From: Bacteroidota bacterium
Lineage (GTDB): Bacteria > Bacteroidota > Bacteroidia > 2-12-FULL-35-15
Reading direction: 5' to 3'
Length of the DNA stretch: 54,910 nt
NCBI GenBank assembly: GCA_023251805.1
Contig: JAHEYB010000018.1
Span: forward strand, 1-54,910
Shown: positions 36,331 through 43,320 of the stretch, one piece after another
How positions within the stretch are numbered: the stretch's first letter is position 1
Layout of the letters: each line of letters begins with the position of its first letter
Made by a program: the position numbers and the translations under genes
Notes under the pieces: model-generated
The model's database searches: none
What the model was told of the DNA's origin: nothing
The model's input: the letters and a program-made list of their open reading frames with translations, nothing else

Positions 36331-36338
36331 CAAAGATA
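36331..36338 (-). promoter_or_regulatory. -7 element (TATCTTTG) of the EamA gene
   Basis: Plus-strand CAAAGATA reads TATCTTTG on the minus strand, a TAnnTTTG match 17 bp before the GTG start. No -33 box at proper spacing. Confidence 0.45.
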
Positions 36339-36339
36339 G

Positions 36340-36373
36340 GAGAATTGGTGAATGTTGATTGTTGAATGATGAA
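36340..36373. repeat. Word repeat (GAATGTTGATTGTTGAATG family)
   Basis: GTGAATGTTGATTGTTGAATG then ATGAAT, direct copies of TGTTGAAT between the EamA promoter and the terminator of the TPR gene. Confidence 0.45.
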
Positions 36374-36413
36374 TAAAAAATCGGCTCCTCTCTAACTTAA
36401 TAGAGGGAGCCGA
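36374..36413 (-). terminator. Terminator of the sigma/TPR operon
   Basis: TCGGCTCC-TCTCT pairs with AGAGGGAGCCGA with one bulge, and on the minus strand it is followed by a run of six or more T. It lies 14 bp after the stop of the 36427 gene. Confidence 0.75.
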
Positions 36414-36426
36414 GATGCTGATATAA

Positions 36427-37497
36427 TTATAAACTTTTGAGTTTTTCCCCTGCACGTTTTGAGTAAAAACCTTTTTCGTTTAGAATCTCTATCAACAATT
36501 GTTTTGCTTTTGCTTTTTCAGAAATTTTTAAATACGATAAAGCCAAATTCCATTTTGCTTCGGGATGAAATGTATTGTTTGAACTTTTTAACACTGCTTC
36601 AAGGTTTTTAATTGTTTTATCATATTTGCCAATTTGATAATAAGAAACTGCACTATAAAAAAGTGAATTCACATCATTTGGATTTGCTTCTAACAACAAT
36701 AAAAAATTTGCTAATGCTTTACTATATTTTCCTTTGTTAAAATACCACAATCCCGATTTTAAAATTTTATTTGCAGCAGTTGTTTCTTCAAAATCTTTCT
36801 CTATAAGATTACTTGAACTTTTTTCATTTTCTTTACTTGCAGGAATGTGTCCCTTTACATCGAATGGATTTATTTGATAGTTAAAATACAAAGCGTTGTA
36901 GTTTGTCACCTTTAAATCATATATATATATAATGTCGGAATTATAAATAGGTTCTATCAATACTTCCGGTGCGGCAATAACAATAGGAGTTAAATCAGGA
37001 GTGATACTTTTGATTGGTTCAACAGGAATAATTGTTTTTTCTATTGCTTTTTTTTCAAAAGAAAAATTATCTTTTTCTATAGTAATTTGGGGAGTGACTT
37101 GAGGGTCGACCAAAGGAATGATTTTTTCGATAATTGGGCTTGAGACCGATTTTGTTTTTTCGACTGCAATAATTTTAGGTTTATTTTCTGCAAACGAATT
37201 TGCGAAATAATAAAATCCAAAAATAGAAGCGACCGAAACACAAGCAATAAAAATATGTGCGAAGGTTAACGAATTCGCGTGCATAGCATTTGTTTTCAAA
37301 TCAATTTGATCGTGGATGGCGTCAACATCAGCAGAAGTGAATGAAATGGCAGTAAATCCGTTAACCGCACAAGCGCACAATTCACACGTAGAAATGTGCA
37401 TATATACATGAGCGCGTTCTTCTTTTTCACTCAAATTAAGTGAGTAAGATTGCAGCTGCTCAAATGTTAAACAATTAATGTTCATAGGTGTTGTCAT
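36427..37497 (-). CDS. Membrane TPR protein with anti-sigma-like cysteine motif
   Basis: 356 residues. The N-terminus (about 20-60) has a histidine followed by CxxC (HISTCELCAC), similar to zinc-binding anti-sigma domains. One membrane segment follows at about 82-105, then a Lys/Pro/Ile-rich periplasmic linker and at least three TPR units (about 245-350; SGLWYFNKGKYSKALANFLL, FYSAVSYYQIGKYDKTIKNL). It lies 8 bp downstream of a sigma-70 family gene on the same strand, so a membrane-bound regulator of that sigma factor is the simplest reading. The motif is a partial match; a pure TPR scaffold remains possible. Its start may be M1 or M5. Confidence 0.7.
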   Translation of the reverse strand: MTTPMNINCLTFEQLQSYSLNLSEKEERAHVYMHISTCELCACAVNGFTAISFTSADVDAIHDQIDLKTNAMHANSLTFAHIFIACVSVASIFGFYYFANSFAENKPKIIAVEKTKSVSSPIIEKIIPLVDPQVTPQITIEKDNFSFEKKAIEKTIIPVEPIKSITPDLTPIVIAAPEVLIEPIYNSDIIYIYDLKVTNYNALYFNYQINPFDVKGHIPASKENEKSSSNLIEKDFEETTAANKILKSGLWYFNKGKYSKALANFLLLLEANPNDVNSLFYSAVSYYQIGKYDKTIKNLEAVLKSSNNTFHPEAKWNLALSYLKISEKAKAKQLLIEILNEKGFYSKRAGEKLKSL

Positions 37498-37505
37498 GGG
37501 GATGG

Positions 37506-38078
37506 TTATTTAGAATTGGTGATAATCATTTTTAAATTTCGTTTGCCGTTTTGAATATAACTTTTCACTTCGTTTACTGAGTAGCCGGTCATTTCAACAA
37601 TTTGTGTGTAGCTCATATTTTTCAAATAAAACAATTCGATGCATTTTTTTTGAAATGGATTTAAACTCTCCAAGGCTTTTTCCAAAGCTTCCAATTTTTG
37701 TTCCTCTTCAACAGCTTCTTCTTTGTCTAATTCAACCGATTGATTTTTTAGCTGATATTGGTATTCGATATCTCGATTTACTTGTGTTTGCATTTTTCGT
37801 AATTCAGAAATACAATAGTTGCGAACAACAAATGTTAACCATGCTTTAAAATTTTCTACTTCACGTTTTTTTAATTCATCAAACAGCTTCTCGAAAATTT
37901 GTAAGACAATGTCTTTGGCAACATCTCTATCTTTAAAATATTGGATACACATTCCTAGTACTAAATGTGTATATCTTTTATAAAGCTCGCCCACATAAAT
38001 TTTGTCGGACGTGGATTTATAAAGACTCACCAATTCGTTATCGGTTAAATGGCTGTGATTTGAAGTGGAGTAACTCAT
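37506..38078 (-). CDS. RNA polymerase sigma-70 family (ECF-type) factor
   Basis: 190 residues from the ATG at 38078. An alternative frame extends to 38156, but it would translate the palindromic repeat at 38107-38120, so the shorter start is preferred (LTDNELVSLYKSTS soon follows). Region 2 is about 30-95 (KDRDVAKDIVLQIFEKLF, AWLTFVVRNYCISELRK), region 4 about 125-185 (LNPFQKKCIELFYLKNMSYTQI, VNEVKSYIQNGKRNLK). Directs a small regulon; the target promoters are unknown. Co-transcribed with the TPR/anti-sigma-like gene 8 bp downstream. Confidence 0.88.
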   Translation of the reverse strand: MSYSTSNHSHLTDNELVSLYKSTSDKIYVGELYKRYTHLVLGMCIQYFKDRDVAKDIVLQIFEKLFDELKKREVENFKAWLTFVVRNYCISELRKMQTQVNRDIEYQYQLKNQSVELDKEEAVEEEQKLEALEKALESLNPFQKKCIELFYLKNMSYTQIVEMTGYSVNEVKSYIQNGKRNLKMIITNSK

Positions 38079-38106
38079 AATCCGATGTTTTATAGTTTCG
38101 GAATCC

Positions 38107-38120
38107 CCCGAATTCTCGGG
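38107..38120. repeat. Palindromic repeat CCCGA-ATTC-TCGGG
   Basis: Perfect 5-bp inverted arms around ATTC in the leader of the sigma gene. An identical copy (extended by T and A) is at 47891-47906 before the Rne/Rng gene. Dispersed element or regulator site. Confidence 0.6.
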
Positions 38121-38336
38121 TTTGATAGTTAGACGTATTGGAGTATCAGATTCCACACAAGTTTAACTGCAAAAAACAGAATAGGTTTTTGAGATTGAGT
38201 AAACGGCTGTTTTTACGATTAAATGGCAATTAAATAAATTGTTTGCGGAATCAATTCGGGGATGAAGATGGAGGGCCTTAGACGGTAATTCAATTTCCTT
38301 TATTATTTTAGCCAATATTATTAACAATTGGGTAAC

Positions 38337-38891
38337 ATGCGCAACACCTTCATTTTGATTTTGATTTGCAATTCATTAATCCTGTTCGGGCAAACAAATA
38401 CCAAAAATCAATGGAAAAAAATAGAAGAAGAGAATGCCAAAAAACAAGATTCCCTTTTAAATAAAAAAGCTCCCGGCTTTCATTGCAAGGATGAAAGTGG
38501 AAACATTTTCGATCTTGGGCAATTGAAAGGAAAAGTAGTTGTAATTAATTTTTGGGCTACCTGGTGCGGACCATGTAAAAAGGAAATGCCCGAATTAAAT
38601 AAATTGGTTCAGGAATTTAAATCGGATACAAATGTGGTATTTATTTCATTCTGCAGAAATTGGGATCCTCAAAAAATTGAGATGAAGAATCTTTTGGGAG
38701 AAAACGCATTTAATTATAATATTATAAGTTCGAAGTACTCAGAGAAGGTTAGTAAAGATTATTTCGCTTCTACCATACCAACCAATGGAGTGATTAACAA
38801 AAATGGAGAACTTGTTTCATTAAAAACAGGTTATTTTCCAAGAGTAGCAGCTGTGATGAGAAAAGCGATTCAAAATTCATTGAAAAACTAG
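38337..38891 (+). CDS. TlpA-like exported thioredoxin-fold protein
   Basis: 184 residues from the ATG at 38337; a TTG three codons upstream is less likely. A signal peptide or anchor (about 1-19, ends LFGQ) is followed by a TlpA/AhpC-type thioredoxin fold with the redox site WCGPC in NFWATWCGPCKKEMPEL (about 65-80). Acts outside the cytoplasm as a thiol-disulfide oxidoreductase. It is divergent from the sigma factor gene. No partner genes (cytochrome c or DsbD) are nearby. Confidence 0.88.
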   Translation: MRNTFILILICNSLILFGQTNTKNQWKKIEEENAKKQDSLLNKKAPGFHCKDESGNIFDLGQLKGKVVVINFWATWCGPCKKEMPELNKLVQEFKSDTNVVFISFCRNWDPQKIEMKNLLGENAFNYNIISSKYSEKVSKDYFASTIPTNGVINKNGELVSLKTGYFPRVAAVMRKAIQNSLKN

Positions 38892-39296
38892 TCCGCATTT
38901 ATTTCCCGGTTTAGGTTAAGTGCTTGTCGGTTTTACTTTATTCTTTACCACAAACATTAAATCCTAAGCCAAACAGAATTCCTAACTCCTTTATGGATAA
39001 ACGATGCGGTGCATCTCATAAATCTTATCCATACGTGTATCCAGCTTCAACTTATAAATTTGCCAAGCGTTGAAAAAATAGTTGAAGCCAAAACCAAAAC
39101 TACCAATTGAAGTTACAACACATTTGTAATTGCGTTTAAAGCACATAGCTAGTGTATACCAACCTACCTTATTTTCTATGTTTCCATGTTGTTACTTTTT
39201 TATTTATGGAATAGGAATTACAGCAACGTCTTATCTGCAAACCGAGTATAAAGCGCAAACTCGAAACAAAAAATAAATCTTTAAAACCATAACGAT
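38892..39296. other. Intergenic region with a decayed barrel gene
   Basis: 405 bp. The minus strand of 38938-39120 carries the barrel pseudogene below. The rest (39121-39296) has no feature I can name. Confidence 0.6.
38938..39119 (-). pseudogene. Frameshifted C-terminal fragment of an outer-membrane barrel gene
   Basis: One minus-strand frame reads VVTSIGSFGFGFNYFF to a stop; a second frame overlaps it and reads SIKELGILFGLGFNVCGKE to a stop at 38938. Together they match the end of the intact gene at 40144-40833 (ATAGIGFNYYFQRF ... LQELRITFGLGFNLFIIKE), with one frameshift between. It has the same orientation as the intact gene, with the plug-only gene between them. Confidence 0.7.
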
Positions 39297-40091
39297 ATGA
39301 AATCTATACGATTAATTTTAGCAATGAGTGCATTGATAATTTCAAGCACCACTTTCGCACAAAGCGAAGGAACCATTAAAGGAACAGTAGTAAATGAAAA
39401 AAGCGAACCACTACCTTTTGCTCCGGTAGCTATTTTACAAGACACCGTAATTATTGCTAGTACACAGACCGATTTAAATGGAGAGTTTACTATAAAAAAT
39501 CTAACTCCGGGATTTTACAATATCAAAACATTTACAACGAGCTACAATACCAATTTGCTTGAAAAAGTAAATGTGAATCCAAATAAAATTAGATATGTAA
39601 ATATCAGTATGACCTTAACAGGAAAAGATTTGCCACCAATTGTTGTTTCAGAAAGATATATTGAGCCATCTGTAGATCCCGAATTTTCATCACTTTCATC
39701 ACTTAACATCGATCAAATTGAACATGCTGCCGGAGGAAAATCAGATATTATGGGATTAATAGTGATGGTTACTCCTGCTGTTTTTGAAACTCCTGACGGG
39801 AATGACCTATATGTAAGAGGCTCGAGACAAGGCACAACTACCTATTATGTAGATGAAAATAAAACAATGTCCCCACCAGAAGTACCGGGCATGGGAATAA
39901 GCGCACTAGAAGTTATAACAGGTGGTGTTCCCGCTTCGTATGGAGACTTTACAGGTGGCGTGGTAATTATTACTACCAAAGAATACAAATGGGAAATGAA
40001 CAGAAAGCGAAATGAAATAGAAGAGCGAAAAGAACGAGATGCTGCCGAAAAAAGAAAAAAAGCAGAAACCAAAGTTGTAAATGAAGACTAA
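39297..40091 (+). CDS. Plug-only TonB-receptor-like protein with CarboxypepD_reg domain
   Basis: 264 residues. Signal peptide 1-22 (ends TTFAQ), a CarboxypepD_reg-like beta-sandwich (about 26-110; IKGTVVNEKSEPLPFAPV, TDLNGEFTIKNLTPG), then a TonB-dependent-receptor plug (about 140-235; DLYVRGSRQGTTTYYVDE, SALEVITGGVPASYGDFTGG, VVIITTK). Instead of a beta-barrel it ends in a 35-residue charged helix (NRKRNEIEERKERD). A normal SusC-like receptor is about 900-1100 residues, so this is either a truncated receptor or a real plug-only class that pairs with a separate protein. The neat stop and the hairpin after it favour a real end. Confidence 0.78.
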   Translation: MKSIRLILAMSALIISSTTFAQSEGTIKGTVVNEKSEPLPFAPVAILQDTVIIASTQTDLNGEFTIKNLTPGFYNIKTFTTSYNTNLLEKVNVNPNKIRYVNISMTLTGKDLPPIVVSERYIEPSVDPEFSSLSSLNIDQIEHAAGGKSDIMGLIVMVTPAVFETPDGNDLYVRGSRQGTTTYYVDENKTMSPPEVPGMGISALEVITGGVPASYGDFTGGVVIITTKEYKWEMNRKRNEIEERKERDAAEKRKKAETKVVNED

Positions 40092-40146
40092 AGTTTTCGA
40101 CTCCGCTCCAAAAACAATTTTATATCGGGCGGAGTCGAAACTTTTA
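40090..40146. terminator. Bidirectional hairpin overlapping both stop codons
   Basis: AAGTTTTCGACTCCGCTC (from 40090) pairs with GGGCGGAGTCGAAACTTTT (40127-40146), about 18 bp with one bulge. The stop codons of the two convergent genes lie within the outer stem. AT-rich flanks suit termination in both directions. Confidence 0.75.
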
Positions 40147-40833
40147 GGCAGTGGGGATTTTTTTCTTTTCTTTAATAATAAATAAATTAAAACCTAATCC
40201 AAATGTTATACGCAATTCCTGTAAAGAAATTGGGCTTGGTGCAGAGGATAAATGTCGTCCGTAAACGTAACGTGTTTCAACAAATAAATGAGCAAAACGT
40301 TGAAAATAATAATTGAAACCAATTCCTGCTGTTGCTATAGGAGAAAGCACGCCTGGATAAGATGTATGACTAATTTGTTCATCTTTTAACTGAAGTGGAA
40401 CCCAATTATGCACTTCATAAGAAGATGTGTACGCCAATCCAGGTTGCAAAACTACATACGGATCAAAATGCCCTTTTGTTTGAAAATGGAAAACCGGTCC
40501 GAGATAAATGGAATGAAAATCCTTTAAGCCCATTGAGTCTTTTGTTATGCCACTGCTACCTAACATATAACTTGCAGAACCTCTTATTGAAACAATATTG
40601 TCGATATAATATTCTGCACTTCCGTTCAAATGCACATTGCTCAATCCTTCTTTAAACATATATCCTGCAACAATTGAAGCATCAGCTCGCATTAAATGTT
40701 TGTGTATATATTGCGCATTTTCTTTTTGAGCAGAAACAGCATTAGAAAAACATACAAGAAGAAGAATTATTTTTTGAGTTTTACTTAAGCCTTTATTTTT
40801 AAAGTCGATAAGTTCTTGAATTATACGTTTCAT
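40144..40833 (-). CDS. Outer-membrane beta-barrel protein
   Basis: 229 residues. A cytoplasmic-looking 18-residue prefix precedes a hydrophobic signal segment (about 20-36, ending VSAQ); a start at an internal codon is possible. The mature part shows alternating amphipathic strands with Gly/aromatic ends (IYLGPVFHFQT, YVVLQPGLAYTSS, GIGFNYYFQRF, ITFGLGFNLFI), typical of 8-stranded OmpA/OmpW-like barrels. Two residues from the C-terminus are not aromatic, so signal for insertion is not the canonical one. A decayed paralogue lies upstream of the plug-only gene. Confidence 0.72.
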   Translation of the reverse strand: MKRIIQELIDFKNKGLSKTQKIILLLVCFSNAVSAQKENAQYIHKHLMRADASIVAGYMFKEGLSNVHLNGSAEYYIDNIVSIRGSASYMLGSSGITKDSMGLKDFHSIYLGPVFHFQTKGHFDPYVVLQPGLAYTSSYEVHNWVPLQLKDEQISHTSYPGVLSPIATAGIGFNYYFQRFAHLFVETRYVYGRHLSSAPSPISLQELRITFGLGFNLFIIKEKKKIPTA

Positions 40834-40881
40834 AATTTGAGAGTTTTAGTTTGTGAGAATTTTTGATAGCGCAAAAAATAA

Positions 40882-41535
40882 TTAGGCTGAAGTTGTTTTT
40901 TTTCTTTTGTGATGTTGATCCCACATATCAAACAAACGCACGTTTAAACTCACATTGATAAGCATGTGCCCTTCAACTCCTCTCACCTGACTTTTTTCTA
41001 TTAGCACATCTTTTCTTCCATCAACTTCAAAAACTTCAGCGTGAATATCTTTTCCAAGATGCATCATGTATTGTGCTGTTAAAGAAATATCGGTTCTATC
41101 CGTAATATTATAATGCATTCCCAATCCGGCTTGAACGGCACTACTTAATTTATCTTTAGAGAAGCCATCACTATTTTTTGTGACTTTAGAATAATCAAAA
41201 CAATGTCCGGCTAAAATATAAGGAGTAATTTTTCCTTTGGTAGTTTCACAATTAAAAGGATAAGCTAAAACCGACCAACCGATATGTAAATCTTCCCTTC
41301 GTGCAATTCCCGAAATATCGGTTGTAATGTAATCGGCATACCAATCGGTGTTTACGCGTTGTAATACTCTTATACGAAATTGTCCGCCATAACCAAATCC
41401 ATTGGCGCCATCATCGCTAAATGCACTTACCACATTTCTAACTCCTAATTGAAAATAACCACTTTCGGTGTCGAGGTGTTCTTGCGCTTTGCTCATCATT
41501 GGAAGAAACAAAGCAATTACGATTAACTTTTTCAT
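40882..41535 (-). CDS. Outer-membrane beta-barrel protein
   Basis: 217 residues from the ATG at 41535; an upstream TTG at 41571 adds 12 residues that would spoil the signal peptide. Signal peptide 1-18 (ends SKAQ). Amphipathic strands follow (YFQLGVRNVVSAF, FGYGGQFRIRVLQ, AVQAGLGMHYNIT, LINVSLNVRLFD) consistent with a small barrel. It lies 48 bp upstream of the other barrel gene on the same strand, probably co-transcribed. Function unknown. Confidence 0.7.
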   Translation of the reverse strand: MKKLIVIALFLPMMSKAQEHLDTESGYFQLGVRNVVSAFSDDGANGFGYGGQFRIRVLQRVNTDWYADYITTDISGIARREDLHIGWSVLAYPFNCETTKGKITPYILAGHCFDYSKVTKNSDGFSKDKLSSAVQAGLGMHYNITDRTDISLTAQYMMHLGKDIHAEVFEVDGRKDVLIEKSQVRGVEGHMLINVSLNVRLFDMWDQHHKRKKTTSA

Positions 41536-41589
41536 TGGGATGTTGTTTTTGATTATATGTTTAAAACACAATAGGCTTTGTTATATTGC

Positions 41590-41648
41590 CGACAGCTCTT
41601 TAATTGAGGTAAACAAGTGATAAAGCTCGGTTAACTGTCCGTTTTTTT
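41590..41648 (+). ncRNA. Candidate small structured RNA or terminator
   Basis: GACAG (41591-41595) pairs with CTGTC, with an inner stem AGC..TTTA / TAAAGCT, and a run of seven T follows at 41642-41648. It lies between divergent genes where no terminator is needed, so an RNA of about 55 nt is conceivable. Weak evidence. Confidence 0.25.
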
Positions 41649-41695
41649 ATTCAACACAATCTGATATTAATCATATAAGAAGGCTAAACATTTAG

Positions 41696-41703
41696 TAATT
41701 TTG
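41696..41703 (+). promoter_or_regulatory. -7 element (TAATTTTG) of the haem A synthase gene
   Basis: Exact TAnnTTTG match 17 bp before the ATG at 41721. No -33 TTG at the expected distance. Confidence 0.45.
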
Positions 41704-41720
41704 ATGCGGACAAAAAAGTT

Positions 41721-42671
41721 ATGCCGACAAAAAATATTCAACGTTTTATTTTATTAGCACAAATTACCTTAGTATTTATTTTTCTGGTAATTATTGCAGG
41801 TTCGGTTGTACGTGCCACCGGCTCCGGAATGGGCTGTCCGGATTGGCCAAAATGTTTCGGCAAATGGATTCCACCAACGGATGCATCGCAACTTCCAGAA
41901 AATTACAAAGAAATTTATGCTGGCGAACATCATGCTGTTGCCGAGTTTAATGCTTTAAATACTTGGACCGAATATTTAAATCGATTGGCAGGAGCCATTT
42001 TAGGCGTATTGATTTTTATTCAATTACTGGTTTCTATAAGAATAAAAAAATACGACAAACGGATTTTTATTTTATCGCTACTCTCATTTTTCCTAATCGG
42101 ATTTCAAGGATGGTTGGGTGCAAAAGTGGTGAGCAGCAATTTAGCTCCATTGAAAATTACGATTCATATGGTAATGGCTTTAGTGATATTGTCTTTTGCT
42201 GTTGCAATTATTTATCGTGCGAAAAAATTATTGGATCCAGCAAAAGAAATTAGTGTTCAGCCCAGAATTATTCAGGTAGCCGCCTTGGTGTTGTTAATGA
42301 CTATCATACAAATAATGCTTGGAACGCAAGTACGAGAAGAAGTAGATGTATTGATGAAAAATTTTGATGCTGCATTCCGTGGCGACATTATCGAAAATCT
42401 TGGAATCACGTTTAATGTTCACCGAACATTTTCCATCTTGATTATGTGGATGAATTTTTATTTGGTTTTTAAAATCATTAAAACGTGTACCGATACTTCC
42501 TTAAAAAACATGGGGAAAATTCTTGCTACAATATTAATTATTGAATTTTTGGTAGGAGTTATTCTAAATCGATTTGCATTGCCTGCAGCATTACAGCCTG
42601 TGCACTTGCTCTTAGCGTGTATGACTTACGCTTTACAGTTTGCAATTATTTTGAAGGTTTTGAAGAAGTAA
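41721..42671 (+). CDS. ctaA: Haem A synthase (COX15/CtaA family)
   Basis: 316 residues, eight membrane helices. The signature GSVVRATGSGMGCPDWPKCFG is near residues 27-47. Of the four haem-ligand histidines known in CtaA, three are present, in THMVMAL, NVHRTFS and PVHLLLA; the first, in the helix-2 motif, reads EYLNRLAG with Asn where His is expected. The enzyme oxidises haem O to haem A for terminal oxidases. The gene ends 26 bp inside the convergent gldD. Confidence 0.9.
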   Translation: MPTKNIQRFILLAQITLVFIFLVIIAGSVVRATGSGMGCPDWPKCFGKWIPPTDASQLPENYKEIYAGEHHAVAEFNALNTWTEYLNRLAGAILGVLIFIQLLVSIRIKKYDKRIFILSLLSFFLIGFQGWLGAKVVSSNLAPLKITIHMVMALVILSFAVAIIYRAKKLLDPAKEISVQPRIIQVAALVLLMTIIQIMLGTQVREEVDVLMKNFDAAFRGDIIENLGITFNVHRTFSILIMWMNFYLVFKIIKTCTDTSLKNMGKILATILIIEFLVGVILNRFALPAALQPVHLLLACMTYALQFAIILKVLKK

Positions 42672-43320
42672 ATTTCTCATCTTTCCACTCAAACGTTTCT
42701 ATCATATGATAGATGTCTTTTCTAACAAAATCAATAACAGGTGAAAGTGAATCGGTGTTGGGAGCAACATTAAAGTACAATGCGCCACGAATAAAATGTT
42801 TGGTACTATCTGTTAAAAAAAATTGAATGGAAGAAGCTGCGTTTCCACCAATTTCGTAAATCAATCCGTATACTTTACTGGAATCTCGCGCGACTAATTT
42901 TTCTTCAATGCCTGATGCTTTTATTTGATGTTTGGAAGCAAGCTCATTTGTTTCTGCCAAATATTCATTGATATCTCCATTTACCTGGTGATAGGTTAAA
43001 TGCAATGTTCCGTTCAATGAAGGGAATTCTAAATTTAACCAACAAGGTTCGGCTCTGTAATTTTTATCGTTTTCCATTTTTGAATAGGCTGGCACTTCAA
43101 ACGAAAATGGACAAGCTGCATTGTAAGGAACATATTTTTTTTCAGGAAAAGCCAATCGGTAATACGCACGAGGTTTCGGAGCGATGGTTTCGTCATCGTC
43201 ATCACCTCCGCAGGAAGACAGTAGACAAGAGGCAATTGACAATAGACAAATAAAAAAAAGAAAAACTCTTCCTTGAATTTGAAATTTGAAATTTGGAATT
43301 TGGAATTTATTCTTCATCAT
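42646..43320 (-). CDS. gldD: Gliding motility lipoprotein GldD
   Basis: 224 residues from the ATG at 43320 (or 43317). An ATGATG start overlaps the end of gldE by 11-14 bases, indicating coupling. The N-terminus is a lipoprotein signal with lipobox LSSC and Gly-Gly after it (Cys at about residue 37). The mature protein has the GldD features: YRLAFPEKKYVPYNAACPF, PCWLNLEFPSLNGTLHLTY, RGALYFNVAPNTDSL. In Flavobacterium, GldD is required for gliding and T9SS function. The first 40 codons are built of two word-repeat families (see findings). Its 3' end overlaps the haem A synthase gene. Confidence 0.9.
   Translation of the reverse strand: MMKNKFQIPNFKFQIQGRVFLFFICLLSIASCLLSSCGGDDDDETIAPKPRAYYRLAFPEKKYVPYNAACPFSFEVPAYSKMENDKNYRAEPCWLNLEFPSLNGTLHLTYHQVNGDINEYLAETNELASKHQIKASGIEEKLVARDSSKVYGLIYEIGGNAASSIQFFLTDSTKHFIRGALYFNVAPNTDSLSPVIDFVRKDIYHMIETFEWKDEKFTSSKPSK
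43213..43252. repeat. Word repeat inside gldD (TTGTCTATTGTC family)
   Basis: On the minus strand TTTGTCTATTGTCAATTG and CTCTTGTCTACTGTC are diverged copies of TTGTCTATTGTC. Here they encode CLLSIASCLLSSC, the hydrophobic core and lipobox of the GldD signal peptide. Confidence 0.65.
43273..43309. repeat. Word repeat inside gldD (AATTTGAAATTTGA family)
   Basis: On the plus strand TTGAATTTGAAATTTGAAAT then two TTGGAATT copies; same words as at 34286-34380 and 46700-46752. On the minus strand this codes KFQIPNFKFQIQ at the GldD N-terminus and overlaps the gldE stop. Confidence 0.7.

Noticed and set aside
38079-38156. N-terminal extension of the sigma factor to an ATG at 38156
   Set aside because: It would translate the CCCGAATTCTCGGG palindrome; the shorter start gives a normal sigma-factor N-terminus.
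41536-41571. TTG start for the 40882 barrel gene
   Set aside because: The extra 12 residues would precede and disrupt a clean signal peptide that begins at the ATG at 41535.
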